Shown here one piece after another: positions 34,199 through 43,351 of a stretch of 64,000 nucleotides of DNA. Where the stretch lies: the NCBI GenBank assembly GCA_903896545.1, contig CAITYF010000120.1, positions 1 through 64,000 of the forward strand, given 5' to 3'. The stretch comes from an uncultured Myxococcales bacterium. Lineage in GTDB: Bacteria; Myxococcota_A; UBA9042. The notes beneath the pieces were generated by a model. It made no database searches. It was not told the origin of the DNA and saw only the letters and a list, made by a program, of their open reading frames with translations. The translations under genes and the position numbers were made by a program. Numbering within the stretch: the stretch's first letter is position 1; every line of letters begins with the position of its first letter.

Positions 34199-35008
34199 AT
34201 GCCCAAGATCGCTATTCTCCACGTGTTTACAATGGCTTGGCTGCTCGCAGTCACGCCTGCGTACGCCGTGGAATTGCCCGGATCGGCGGTGCGCTTGGCG
34301 TGGCTGAGGGTGCCAGGCGCGGTCGATCCGACGACCTCGCTGACCGCTTGGGCGCAAGAAATTCGCTTGCGCACGAGTATCGACATCGCTGCGCAGCCGG
34401 TGGGCGTCCATCCCGACGATCCGGCGCTCTTCAGCTACCCGCTGCTGTATTGGGGCGGAGACAAGGCCCCTGGGCACCTCTCGGATCAGGCGGTCGCGGC
34501 GCTGCGGCAGCACTTGTCGACCGGCGGCATGCTGATTGTCGACAACACGGGGAGAACAGAAGCGTCGCAGGCGTTTGATCAAGGCGTTCGCCATGAACTG
34601 GCGCGTCTGTTCCCGCAGCCGCTGCAACGCGTAACCCCGACCCACGTGCTGTACCGATCGTTCTACCGCTTGGAGCGCGCCGTTGGCCGACGCGCAGATG
34701 CGCACGAGTTGGAAGGCATTCGCGTGGGAAATCAGTTCGCAGTGCTCTACAGCCGCAACGATCTGGGCGGCGCGCTGGCGCGGCAAGCCGTCGGCGGCTA
34801 CGCGTTAGCGGTGGTGCCGGGCGGTGAAACGCAACGCGAGCAGGCCTTTCGCTTCGCGGTAAACGTCGTGATGTACGCGCTTTGCCTCGACTACAAGGAC
34901 GACCACACACACGTCATGCACCTCCTCCGAACGCGCCGCGGCGCAAAAGCTCCGGAAGCGCACGGTCCGCCGCCGCCGCCAATCTTGCCCTCCAAGCCGG
35001 AGCCTTAG
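34199..35008 (+). CDS. Secreted DUF4159-domain protein
   Basis: 269 residues from ATG 34199 (GGAAGCTCCG before it; an in-frame GTG at 34184 is the alternative). A Sec signal peptide is present (ILHVFTMAWLLAVTPAYA). The body matches DUF4159: FSYPLLYWGGD, a Rossmann-like STGGMLIVDNTG strand, and GIRVGNQFAVLYSRNDLGGA. A Pro-rich tail follows RTRRGAK. Known: DUF4159 proteins accompany MoxR/DUF58/vWA operons. Here it pairs with the adjacent vWA membrane gene 6 bases downstream, away from the main operon at 15.9-24.8 kb. Confidence 0.85.
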   Translation: MPKIAILHVFTMAWLLAVTPAYAVELPGSAVRLAWLRVPGAVDPTTSLTAWAQEIRLRTSIDIAAQPVGVHPDDPALFSYPLLYWGGDKAPGHLSDQAVAALRQHLSTGGMLIVDNTGRTEASQAFDQGVRHELARLFPQPLQRVTPTHVLYRSFYRLERAVGRRADAHELEGIRVGNQFAVLYSRNDLGGALARQAVGGYALAVVPGGETQREQAFRFAVNVVMYALCLDYKDDHTHVMHLLRTRRGAKAPEAHGPPPPPILPSKPEP

Positions 35009-35014
35009 CCCACG

Positions 35015-37324
35015 ATGAACCACGGCGATCATCTGGAATGGGGACTGCATTGGGCGTGGCCGCTGTGGCTGATCGTCGGTGCGCTGGCGCTCACGGTGGT
35101 TGCGTTGGCGGCTTGGAACATCCGCCGGTTGCCAAGTCGATCGCAGCGGGCGCTGTTGATCGCGCTACGTACGCTGACGGTTGCAAGCGTGCTCGCGGTG
35201 CTGGCGCAGCCGACGTGGGTGAGTCGATCGGTGCGACCGGGCGGCTCGCGCGTGGCAGTGGTCATCGATCGATCGGCTTCCATGTCGCACGGGCAGGACG
35301 GAAAGACGCGATGGGACGCGGCGCTCGCGGCGGCGGCTCGCATCGAGCAGAAGCAACCCGTGGCGTGGTACACACTGGCGCAACGCCTGGAACCGGCGCG
35401 ATCGTTGGCAGACGTCACGGCGCGGCGCCCCGATGGGCAGTCGACCGACTTGCTGGCGGCGTTGACGGATCTGGGCGATGCCCGCCGATCGGGCGGACTG
35501 ACGGCTGTCGTGTTGGTGAGTGACGGGCTGGACAACGGGCCGCTGCACGCGCGAACGACGGGCGACGCGCAAACCTTGGACGCGGAATCGGCCGAAGCAC
35601 TCGATCGCCTGCGCCTGCCGATTCACGCGGTGGCGGTCCACGATGCCAAGCCAGTGCGCGACGTCGCGGTGACGGCGCTGCGGGCCAGCGCGTTCGGCTT
35701 CACGCGGACCTACATGCCGGTCACGGTCGATCTGGAATTGAGCGGCTACGCCGATGCCGATGGAGAACTCACGCTCACGCTGAAGGATAATGGCCGCATC
35801 GCCGCAGAGAAGCAGCTGCCTGCCCGCGGATCGCCGCAACGCGCCGTGGATGTGGAATTCCAGCCCCTGCACGTCGGTCCGCACCTGCTGGAAGCGTCCG
35901 TCGCACCGCTGCCCGACGAAGCGACGGTCGTGAACAACCAGACCTGGGCGTCCCTGCAAGTCGTGCGCGATCGGACGCGTGTGTTGCACTTGGCTGGGCA
36001 TCCTTCTTGGGACACGCGGTTCTTGCGGGCGCACTTGCGCGGCAATCCGGCCGTGGATCTGGTCAGCTTCTACATCATGATCGGCCAAGGCGCGGCGAGC
36101 TTCGTGTCGGGCGAGGAAACGACGCTCATTCCGTTTCCGACCCGTGAGATTTTCGAGGATTCGCTTTCCAGTTTTGACCTCGTGATCTTCCAGGACTTTC
36201 CGTTTGGGCCGTTTCAGGTGGAGCGCTACCTGCCGGAATTGCACAAGTACGTGACCGGCGGCGGCGCGTTTCTTGTTCTCGGTGGTCGGCAATCGCTCAG
36301 CGGCGGCGGGTACTACGGCACGGCGCTGGCCGAATGGCTGCCAGTCAAGTTGGAGCCCCTGCAAGGTGCGGACGTCGGTTGGGTGGAAGGCGCGGTGACG
36401 CCCATGCTCACGCCGGCCGGCGCTTTGCACCCGGTTTCCCTCTTGGCCGCCGACGCAGACAGCAACAACAAGGCATGGAATCGCCACGCATTTTCTGGGC
36501 GAAATACGTCGCTGCGCGCGGGCAGCGATGGCAACGTGCTGGCGACGGATGTTGCGGGCCATCCGCTGCTGGCGGTTGCGGACATCGGTGACGGACGCAG
36601 CGCGGTGCTCGCGACGGATTCGCTGTGGCAGTGGGCGTTCCCTTCCCAGGCCGCGACCGACGCGCGCGACGTGAGCCGCGACGATTACCACCGAATTCTG
36701 GACCAATTGACGGCGTGGCTGCTGCACGATCCGGACTTGAACGCGCTGCGCTTGGAGCCGCCAACCGAGCCCGTGGCGGCGGGCGAGCCTGTGCGTGTGC
36801 GCGTCACGGCGCGTTCGGCGAGCGGCCAGCCTGTTTCCGGTCTGACCCTGCGGTGGCGTTTGACGCCGCTGGAGCCGCCGCCTGACAAGGACGCGCCGAC
36901 CAAGCCGGAACCGAAAGTGCCAACGGCCGATTCCAAGGCCTGGCAGGAGCCGACCGACGATCGCGGAGAAGTCGTCCTGGCGCTGGACGCCGTGTCGCCC
37001 GGTCCGCATCAGGTTCAGGTTGAAGCGGTAGTGGACGGGCGCAACCAACAGGCAAGCGCGCCGTTTGCCGTGGCCCCAGCGACGCGCGAAGCAAGCCGCC
37101 TGCAGCCCTCTGATCACCTCCTCAAGCTGCTCACCAAGTCATCGGGCGGCCAGATTTGGCAAGATCTCGCGCCGGGTTCTGGTATTCCCGCGCCCAAACA
37201 GAACGACGCCGACTTGACGGACTTGGACCACACAGACGTCTGGACCCGGCCCGAAGTCATGCTGTGGCTGACGATTCTGCTCGGTCTCGAATGGGCCCTA
37301 CGTCGCCGTTGGGGCCTTGCCTAG
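35015..37324 (+). CDS. vWA/amidotransferase-fold membrane protein
   Basis: 769 residues. Two N-terminal helices (PLWLIVGALALTVVALAAW and a second near 48-65), a vWA-like domain with VVIDRSASMS at about 82-91, a beta-sandwich region, a class I amidotransferase-like Rossmann segment (LHKYVTGGGAFLVLGGRQSL), a second beta domain, and a C-terminal helix (VMLWLTILLGLEWALRR). The layout parallels the protein at 15856-18660, but the second vWA domain is missing. There is no clear ribosome site; translation is probably coupled to the DUF4159 gene. It likely forms part of the same MoxR-linked envelope complex. Confidence 0.85.
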   Translation: MNHGDHLEWGLHWAWPLWLIVGALALTVVALAAWNIRRLPSRSQRALLIALRTLTVASVLAVLAQPTWVSRSVRPGGSRVAVVIDRSASMSHGQDGKTRWDAALAAAARIEQKQPVAWYTLAQRLEPARSLADVTARRPDGQSTDLLAALTDLGDARRSGGLTAVVLVSDGLDNGPLHARTTGDAQTLDAESAEALDRLRLPIHAVAVHDAKPVRDVAVTALRASAFGFTRTYMPVTVDLELSGYADADGELTLTLKDNGRIAAEKQLPARGSPQRAVDVEFQPLHVGPHLLEASVAPLPDEATVVNNQTWASLQVVRDRTRVLHLAGHPSWDTRFLRAHLRGNPAVDLVSFYIMIGQGAASFVSGEETTLIPFPTREIFEDSLSSFDLVIFQDFPFGPFQVERYLPELHKYVTGGGAFLVLGGRQSLSGGGYYGTALAEWLPVKLEPLQGADVGWVEGAVTPMLTPAGALHPVSLLAADADSNNKAWNRHAFSGRNTSLRAGSDGNVLATDVAGHPLLAVADIGDGRSAVLATDSLWQWAFPSQAATDARDVSRDDYHRILDQLTAWLLHDPDLNALRLEPPTEPVAAGEPVRVRVTARSASGQPVSGLTLRWRLTPLEPPPDKDAPTKPEPKVPTADSKAWQEPTDDRGEVVLALDAVSPGPHQVQVEAVVDGRNQQASAPFAVAPATREASRLQPSDHLLKLLTKSSGGQIWQDLAPGSGIPAPKQNDADLTDLDHTDVWTRPEVMLWLTILLGLEWALRRRWGLA

Positions 37325-37390
37325 TCGTCAGCCACCTTGCCGCATCGGCCGCAGCGGCCTACGCTCTCATTCCCCGATTTGGAGTCTCTC

Positions 37391-39973
37391 ATGCCCTGCA
37401 ACGAACACGGATTTCACGGCATCCACGCGGTTGAAGCCGCGCGCCTCTTGAGCCTGCGCGCGCCCAAGGATTTTGCGGCCGCCGACGCGGTTGAGCAGTT
37501 TCCGCCCGACGTGCCGGTCGACTGGCAGGAACTGACGCTGCTGGTAGAAGTGGACGTGCCCGCGCGGCACGTGTGGGGTTCGGCGACCTACGAAGGCACA
37601 GTGCGGCGCGCCGGCCTGCAGAAACTGCGTTTTGATGCCGAAGGGCCAACGATTTTGCGCGCGTACGACGGCAACGGCCGGCAACTCGCGACCGATCACG
37701 ACGGCAAAGTGCTGTGGCTGGACTTGGGCCAAACGGTGGAGCGCGGCGCAATCGTCCGCGTCACGATGGATTTTGACACGCGCGAGCCCAAGGCGGGCTT
37801 CTGGTTTGTGCTGCCCGACGCCGATCACCCGGATCGCCCAGCGCACGCGTGGACGCAAGGCCAGGACGAAGACCACAAGTTTTGGTTCCCCTGCCACGAC
37901 AGCCCGAATCACAAAGTGCGCTTGCACGTCATCGCGACGGTACCGGAGACCCAGGTCGCGCTTTCCAACGGCGCTCTGCGTGACATCTACAAGGCTGCAG
38001 ACACCCACAAACGGATCTACGACTGGCAGTTGTCCCGTCCGGCACCGACCTACCTGCTGACGCTGGTGGTGGGGCCATTTGTCGAGGTCGTGCAGCAGCG
38101 GGAGCCGACGCTGGTGAGCTACTGGACGCTGCCAGGTCGGGAGGCGGACGGCGAGCGTGCATTTGGCCGCACGCCGCAGATGGTTGCGCTTTACGAGCGG
38201 CTCCTGGGCGTGCGCTACCCGTTTGAAAAGTACAGTCAGGTTGCGGTGTCTGAGTTCATCTTCGGCGGGATGGAAAATAGCTCCATGACGACGCAAACGG
38301 ACCTGACGCTACACGACGCGCGGGCGCATCTGGACTTCTCGTCGGAGCCCCTGGTGTCGCACGAGCTCGCGCACCAGTGGTTTGGCGATCTGGTCACGTG
38401 CCGGACCTGGTCGCACGGCTGGCTGAACGAAGGCTTTGCCACGTATTTTGAGCAGCTGTGGCGCGAGGAATCGGAAGGCGCCGACGCGTTTGACTACGGC
38501 CGCCTGCAAGCCCAGCGCGGCTATTTTGCCGAGGACGCCGGGCACTATCGCCGCACGATCGTGACGAACAAGTACGAAGCGCCGATTGACGTCTTTGACG
38601 CGCACCTGTACGAGAAAGGCGGCGCCGTGCTGCACATGCTGCGGCGTCTTCTGGGCGACGCGCCGTTCTTCCAAGGCCTGGGCGCCTACTTGAACCACCA
38701 CGCGGACGGCAGCGTGGAGACGCCCGACCTGCGCCGCGCGCTGGAACGGTTTGCCGGCCGCGATCTGGGGCGCTTCTTCAGCCAGTGGGTTGAAACCGGC
38801 AAAGGCCATCCGGAACTCAAGGTCACACAGAGCTGGAATGGCGAGGAGAAGACGCTACAGGTCACCATTGAGCAGACGCAGGACACCGCTTTTGCGCCGC
38901 TTTTTGACTTGACGGTCCCGCTGGAACTGCACTTTGCCGACGGCACGCGCGTGGCGCGGACGCTGAAGGTCGACAAGAAACAACAGAGCGTGTGGATTCC
39001 ATGCGATGCCGCTCCGGAATTCGTGCTGGCCGATCCTCGCGGCGACCTGCTCGCGATCTGGGATCTGGCAGTAGGCGAGCCGGGACTGCGGGCGACGCTG
39101 GCCAAGGCCCCCACCGCGATGGCGCGTCTTCGCGCGGCAGAGGCACTGGGCAAGCGTCCAACAGCGCAAAACACCGACGCGCTCGGCGTGGCACTGGGCG
39201 CAGATTCGCAGTGGTCGGTTCAGGCGGAAATCGCCAAGGTGCTCGGCAAGATCGCCAGCGATCGTGCGTACGGTCATCTGGCGACAGCCATTGATCTCCC
39301 GCACCCCAAGGCGCGCCGCGCGGTGCGAACGGCGCTGGGTCGTTTCCAGCACGTGGCGGCGGCGGAACTGCTCGCAACAAGGCTCGCGACGGGCGACGTC
39401 TCGTATTTCGTTGAGGCCGACACGGCGCTGGCTCTGGGTCAAACGCGGCAAGTGCTGGCTTTTGAGGCGCTCGTCGCGTGCCTCGATCGCGCTGGTTGGA
39501 ATGAAACGGTGCGCGTAGGCGTACTTGAAGGTCTGGCGGCGCTGGGCGACGCGCGGGCGATCCCGCTTATCGCGCCGTTCTTGGCCAAGCACCATGACAT
39601 CTTGCTGCGCTGTGGCGCGGTGCGTGCGCTGTGCAAATTCGTCGCGGAGCCGAGCCGCGTGCTCGACATTCTCGGCCCCTGGACGGCGGACACGGCGTTT
39701 CGCTTTGGCATGACGCTCGGCGCCGCGCTGCCGACTCTGGGCGATGCACGGGTTATCGCGCTGCTGCAAGAAGTTGCGCAACGTGCAGTCGACGATCGCG
39801 TCATCAAACGCGCGCGTGAAGCCGTGACGACGGTGCGCGGTGGTCTGGCGGCGGGCAGTCAGTTGGACGGGCTGCGCGGTGACGTCGAGGCGCTGCGCGG
39901 CGATTGGCGCAGCTTGACCGAGCGACTGGATCGCGAAGTCGCGCGGCGGACGACGCCGGCTGACGCTGGGTAA
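37391..39973 (+). CDS. M1-family zinc aminopeptidase with HEAT-like C-terminus
   Basis: 860 residues from ATG 37391. The exopeptidase motif FGGMENSSM and the zinc site HELAH (from residue 324, within HELAHQWFGD), with the third ligand in NEGFATYFE, define a gluzincin of the M1 family. After about residue 520 the protein changes to short helical repeats of about 30 residues (LRAAEALGKRPTAQNTDALG, then VLGKIASDRAYGHLATAIDL) of the HEAT/PBS-lyase type, instead of the usual ERAP1-like domain. There is no signal peptide, so it is probably cytoplasmic. It removes N-terminal residues from peptides; the repeats may bind substrate or a partner. Confidence 0.93.
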   Translation: MPCNEHGFHGIHAVEAARLLSLRAPKDFAAADAVEQFPPDVPVDWQELTLLVEVDVPARHVWGSATYEGTVRRAGLQKLRFDAEGPTILRAYDGNGRQLATDHDGKVLWLDLGQTVERGAIVRVTMDFDTREPKAGFWFVLPDADHPDRPAHAWTQGQDEDHKFWFPCHDSPNHKVRLHVIATVPETQVALSNGALRDIYKAADTHKRIYDWQLSRPAPTYLLTLVVGPFVEVVQQREPTLVSYWTLPGREADGERAFGRTPQMVALYERLLGVRYPFEKYSQVAVSEFIFGGMENSSMTTQTDLTLHDARAHLDFSSEPLVSHELAHQWFGDLVTCRTWSHGWLNEGFATYFEQLWREESEGADAFDYGRLQAQRGYFAEDAGHYRRTIVTNKYEAPIDVFDAHLYEKGGAVLHMLRRLLGDAPFFQGLGAYLNHHADGSVETPDLRRALERFAGRDLGRFFSQWVETGKGHPELKVTQSWNGEEKTLQVTIEQTQDTAFAPLFDLTVPLELHFADGTRVARTLKVDKKQQSVWIPCDAAPEFVLADPRGDLLAIWDLAVGEPGLRATLAKAPTAMARLRAAEALGKRPTAQNTDALGVALGADSQWSVQAEIAKVLGKIASDRAYGHLATAIDLPHPKARRAVRTALGRFQHVAAAELLATRLATGDVSYFVEADTALALGQTRQVLAFEALVACLDRAGWNETVRVGVLEGLAALGDARAIPLIAPFLAKHHDILLRCGAVRALCKFVAEPSRVLDILGPWTADTAFRFGMTLGAALPTLGDARVIALLQEVAQRAVDDRVIKRAREAVTTVRGGLAAGSQLDGLRGDVEALRGDWRSLTERLDREVARRTTPADAG

Positions 39974-39976
39974 ACC

Positions 39977-41110
39977 ATGGCGATTCCAGCAGAAGCGAAG
40001 GCGATTTTGCGAGACGCCGTGGCGTCTGGCGTCGGGTCGGCGGCAGCGTTGGCTTGGCAGGTCGGTGGAGATCGGGAGCTGTTCGCGATTGGTCGGACCA
40101 CTTTTCCACAGTGGTCGAACCACTCAATCGATACGCACGCGCAGTTCGATCTGGCGTCGCTGACCAAGCCGATTTCCACGTTGACGCTGCTCGTGGGTGA
40201 ATTGGCCGAACGACACGTGGCGCTCGACGACCGTCTGGATGCCCATCTGGCGATCGCGCGCGGCACAGCGCGGGGCGCGGCGACGGTCGGTCAGTTGTTG
40301 AGTCACACATCGGGGGCGCCGGCGTGGCTGGATTTCTTCGCCGCAACGCATGAGGTCGCGACGGATCGGCGCGTACAAGCCGTTCAACAAGCGGTCTTGA
40401 CCACGCCCAACACGTACACGCCAGGCACCCAGGCCATCTACAGCGACTTGGGCTTCATGGCGCTCGGCTGGCTTCTGGAGGCCGTGACGGGCAAGTCGTT
40501 GGACGTGCTGTTTGCCGAGCGCGTGGCCGCACCTCTTGGCTTGCAGGCCGAATTCCGCCGCCTCAGCCGCAGCGAAAGTGCGCCGGACGCCATCGTGGCA
40601 ACCGAAGTTTGGCCCCCGCGCAGCCGCAACGGCGAGCCACTGCGCGGCGTCGTGCACGACGACAACTGCGCGGCGCTCGACGGAGTTGCCGGTCACGCCG
40701 GACTTTTTGGTTCGGTGGCGGACGTCGCAACCTGGGCCGCGTGCTGGCTCGCCGCCGTCCGCGGGACAACCGGCGGCGCGCAGGCGCTAAACTTGCCCCC
40801 TGCACTGTGTCAGACCCTCGCGCGTTTGGCGGGCTGCCCAGGCACGAGCTGGCGGCACGGCTGGGACACACCAACAAGGCCAGGCTCAAGCGCTGGCGAA
40901 CTCGTCCCAGACGACGCTTTCGGCCACTTGGGGTTTACCGGAACGAGCGTCTGGTTTGCACCGGAGAGCAACGCTTTCGCCGCGCTCCTGACCAATCGCG
41001 TGCATCCCTCCCGCGACGCTGTCAGCGGAATACGCGCCTTGCGACCGCGATTGCACGATTGTTTGTGGAGGGCGTTGCCTGCAACATCCGCGGCGTTGCA
41101 GACGCGTTGA
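39977..41110 (+). CDS. Serine hydrolase of the beta-lactamase/penicillin-binding fold
   Basis: 377 residues, starting 3 bases after the aminopeptidase stop. Motif 1 is SLTKPIST (SxxK, nucleophile Ser), motif 2 is YSDLGFMALG (Tyr of YxN, with Asp in place of Asn), and motif 3 is HLGFTGTSVW (H-x-G type). This is the class C-like esterase/DD-peptidase group (Beta-lactamase domain). No signal peptide is visible, which argues for a cytoplasmic esterase or peptidase role and against antibiotic resistance. Co-transcription with the aminopeptidase suggests peptide turnover (inference). Confidence 0.88.
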   Translation: MAIPAEAKAILRDAVASGVGSAAALAWQVGGDRELFAIGRTTFPQWSNHSIDTHAQFDLASLTKPISTLTLLVGELAERHVALDDRLDAHLAIARGTARGAATVGQLLSHTSGAPAWLDFFAATHEVATDRRVQAVQQAVLTTPNTYTPGTQAIYSDLGFMALGWLLEAVTGKSLDVLFAERVAAPLGLQAEFRRLSRSESAPDAIVATEVWPPRSRNGEPLRGVVHDDNCAALDGVAGHAGLFGSVADVATWAACWLAAVRGTTGGAQALNLPPALCQTLARLAGCPGTSWRHGWDTPTRPGSSAGELVPDDAFGHLGFTGTSVWFAPESNAFAALLTNRVHPSRDAVSGIRALRPRLHDCLWRALPATSAALQTR

Positions 41111-41264
41111 CCGTTTGCCAAACCGCCGTGTATCCTGCCGACTGGGATAGTGGAGCGCAGCCTACAAGCTTTGCTCGCGAACGGGTTGAGGAAGAGGAAA
41201 ACGCTGGGTCGGAAGCCAACGGGGATTTGGCAAACCTCGCGTTTCTGAAGCATGGGAGGCATGG

Positions 41265-42539
41265 GTGTCCGACGCGCGGCCGATCACCAACATCACCGAC
41301 TTCGTGTGCGGCTCGTGCTGGACCGGCTTTAGCCGCGACGATGCTGGCGTGGTTCAGGGCGATCAACTGATCTGCCCGCACTGCGGCACTGCGGTTCCAG
41401 AAGGCGATCCAGACGAGCAACTCGCGAAGGCCGTGATCAACGCGCCGCGCGTTGCAGACCGTGATTCTTCCGAGTTTCGCGCGCAGTCGTTCCGCGACAC
41501 ATCCGAGCTGGCGCCGGCGGTGTCCGAGCAAGCCCGCGGCTGGTTGCCGCCGGATCAACGTTCACCGCGCGCACCGGCTGAGAGCGACGACTTCGACGCC
41601 GGATTCGGTGGCGGCGTCCTGGTCGGCGATCCCGATCACGACTTTGCCGTCGCGGAAAGCACGCTGAGCGGCACGCAGGACAACGACGATCTGTTGGCCG
41701 CGGTCCGGCAGACCTCGCCCATTCCCAAGGCCTTCATCGTGGGCGATGAGCTCTCCATTGTGTCGGATGAGCCCACCCCGGTCGACATTTCAGCGATGAA
41801 CGATCTGGACGACCCGTCCGCGCTGGCTGCGTCCTTCGAAGCTCCGCTGCCCGAAACGGATCTGGCGCACCGCGACTGGAAACTGAAGGCGATGGGGATT
41901 ACGTACAACTTTCACGGCCTCGATCCGCTGTTTAGTTGGGCCGCGAACAAGAGCGGCCAGCCGATGTCGCTGTCGCATGACGGGGAAGTCTGGAAGGATT
42001 TTCACACGTTCTACGCCTCGATTCGGGACGGCGTTTCAGTCAAGAAGGCGTTTGAAAACGCACCGGATCCGTCCAACGCACCGCCGCCACCAGCGACGCC
42101 GCGCGTGACCCGTACGATCAACCAAATTCGTCCGGAATTGCCGGAATTGGAAGGGCTGCGTCCGCCTTCGGAGAGCGTGGCGCGGGAGTTGGGTTCGACC
42201 CGTTCACCCAGCACAACCGCGGCGTTGGTGAGCCGCGCCGTCACCAATCCCGGCAATCAGGCCCCGCGGAGCGGCGCGACGGTCAACAACTCCGCGATCC
42301 AAAGTGGTTCGCGGCCTTCTGGCAGCGCCATTCGTGCCGCGAGCACCGGCAATACCGCGCGCAACCTGTCGACCCTCTCGCCATCGACTTCACCTTCCAA
42401 GAAGATGCCCGTGGCCACGGCCGGTGAAAAACCGATGCTGACGCCGCCACGTATCGCCGCGCTGGTGGTTTTGGCGCTTGTGCTCGTGGCCGCCGGCCTG
42501 CACTTGGCGCACATCATCAAGATTCCCGGCCTGCCGTAG
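41265..42539 (+). CDS. Zinc-ribbon / GYF-like regulator with C-terminal membrane anchor
   Basis: 424 residues from GTG 41265, with GGGAGG six bases upstream. The N-terminal zinc ribbon has CGSC at about 15-18 and CPHC at about 37-40. Near residues 200-265 a compact domain (WKLKAMGITYNFHGLDPLFS, then WKDFHTFYASIRDG) resembles the GYF_2-type modules seen in Myxococcota proteins. A disordered Ser/Thr/Pro region leads to one C-terminal membrane helix (IAALVVLALVLVAAGLHLA). This architecture recurs in myxobacterial genomes; its job is unknown but is probably protein-protein contact at the inner membrane. Confidence 0.75.
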   Translation: MSDARPITNITDFVCGSCWTGFSRDDAGVVQGDQLICPHCGTAVPEGDPDEQLAKAVINAPRVADRDSSEFRAQSFRDTSELAPAVSEQARGWLPPDQRSPRAPAESDDFDAGFGGGVLVGDPDHDFAVAESTLSGTQDNDDLLAAVRQTSPIPKAFIVGDELSIVSDEPTPVDISAMNDLDDPSALAASFEAPLPETDLAHRDWKLKAMGITYNFHGLDPLFSWAANKSGQPMSLSHDGEVWKDFHTFYASIRDGVSVKKAFENAPDPSNAPPPPATPRVTRTINQIRPELPELEGLRPPSESVARELGSTRSPSTTAALVSRAVTNPGNQAPRSGATVNNSAIQSGSRPSGSAIRAASTGNTARNLSTLSPSTSPSKKMPVATAGEKPMLTPPRIAALVVLALVLVAAGLHLAHIIKIPGLP

Positions 42540-42591
42540 GCGCCATCGCGGCGCGACTTTCACACACGCCAATCGACACGAAGCCAGCGTG

Positions 42592-43323
42592 CTACGGCGC
42601 GCAGATGCCACCCGTGCTCGGATACGGCACATTCTTGTCGTCGACGAGTTGGTAGCACTGCTCACCGCTGGGGCACTGTCCGGTCTTGATCGGCTTGGTC
42701 AAGTCGCAGGTGCGCCGACAAATCTTGTCCACGGCGTCACAAATCAGCGTGTGGTTGTCAGCCGCCAGGCCGCACTCAGTCAGGTTACAGGGGTCGCACT
42801 TGGTCCCTTCGGTGAGCGCGGAGTGCTTTTTGCACAGGGTCTGTTTGATCGCGGGGCCATAGTAGCAGCCGAAGCCCGCGGCGCAGCCGGTCCAGTCGGT
42901 CAGGTTGCACGCGGCAAACACCACGTCCGACGAGACGGCTTGGTTGCATACGCCGATCGGCGTGCCAACCGGTGGGACGCTGGTGTCCGTCGTCGTCGCA
43001 TCCGTGCCGCCAACGTCCACGGTGGTGTCGACGCCGGTCGCGTCCGTCCCAATCGCTGTATCGTTGTCGGTCGCATCGCCCATCAACGTGGCGTCGTCAG
43101 CCGTGTCGCCGGCGCTCACGCCGCAGTTGAACTGCACCGCGCCGGGCTGCTGGCAGTAGCCGCACTGGCAGGTCCAGCCCGATAGACAGTCGCCATCGGA
43201 AACGCAGTGAAACAGCTCGCCCGGCGTTGTAGCGGTACGCCCATCCGAACAACCGCTGAACACGAGCGCGAGCAGCGCCACCATCGGCACCAGAATCTTT
43301 TGGCCTTGCAAATCTTGCCGCAT
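42592..43323 (-). CDS. Small Cys-rich lipoprotein
   Basis: 243 residues from ATG 43323 (in-frame GTGs at 43329 and 43335 are alternatives). The lipobox is VFSGC. A Cys-rich segment (CVSDGDCLSGWTCQCGYCQQ) is followed by an Asp/Thr-rich low-complexity linker of about 60 residues and a C-terminal Cys-rich domain (CAAGFGCYYG to CPSGEQCYQL). The design, acidic linker plus disulfide domain, matches the larger Cys-rich lipoproteins at 2431 and 52122. Probably surface-exposed; function unknown. It is convergent with the zinc-ribbon gene. Confidence 0.8.
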   Translation of the reverse strand: MRQDLQGQKILVPMVALLALVFSGCSDGRTATTPGELFHCVSDGDCLSGWTCQCGYCQQPGAVQFNCGVSAGDTADDATLMGDATDNDTAIGTDATGVDTTVDVGGTDATTTDTSVPPVGTPIGVCNQAVSSDVVFAACNLTDWTGCAAGFGCYYGPAIKQTLCKKHSALTEGTKCDPCNLTECGLAADNHTLICDAVDKICRRTCDLTKPIKTGQCPSGEQCYQLVDDKNVPYPSTGGICAP

Positions 43324-43351
43324 CACGTTCACCACCCTGCCCAGTTCCCGG

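Noticed and set aside
37347-37359. GGCCGC-A-GCGGCC inverted repeat after the vWA gene
   Set aside because: A one-base spacer cannot form a hairpin loop without opening the stem, and there is no T-tract; it may be chance in GC-rich DNA.
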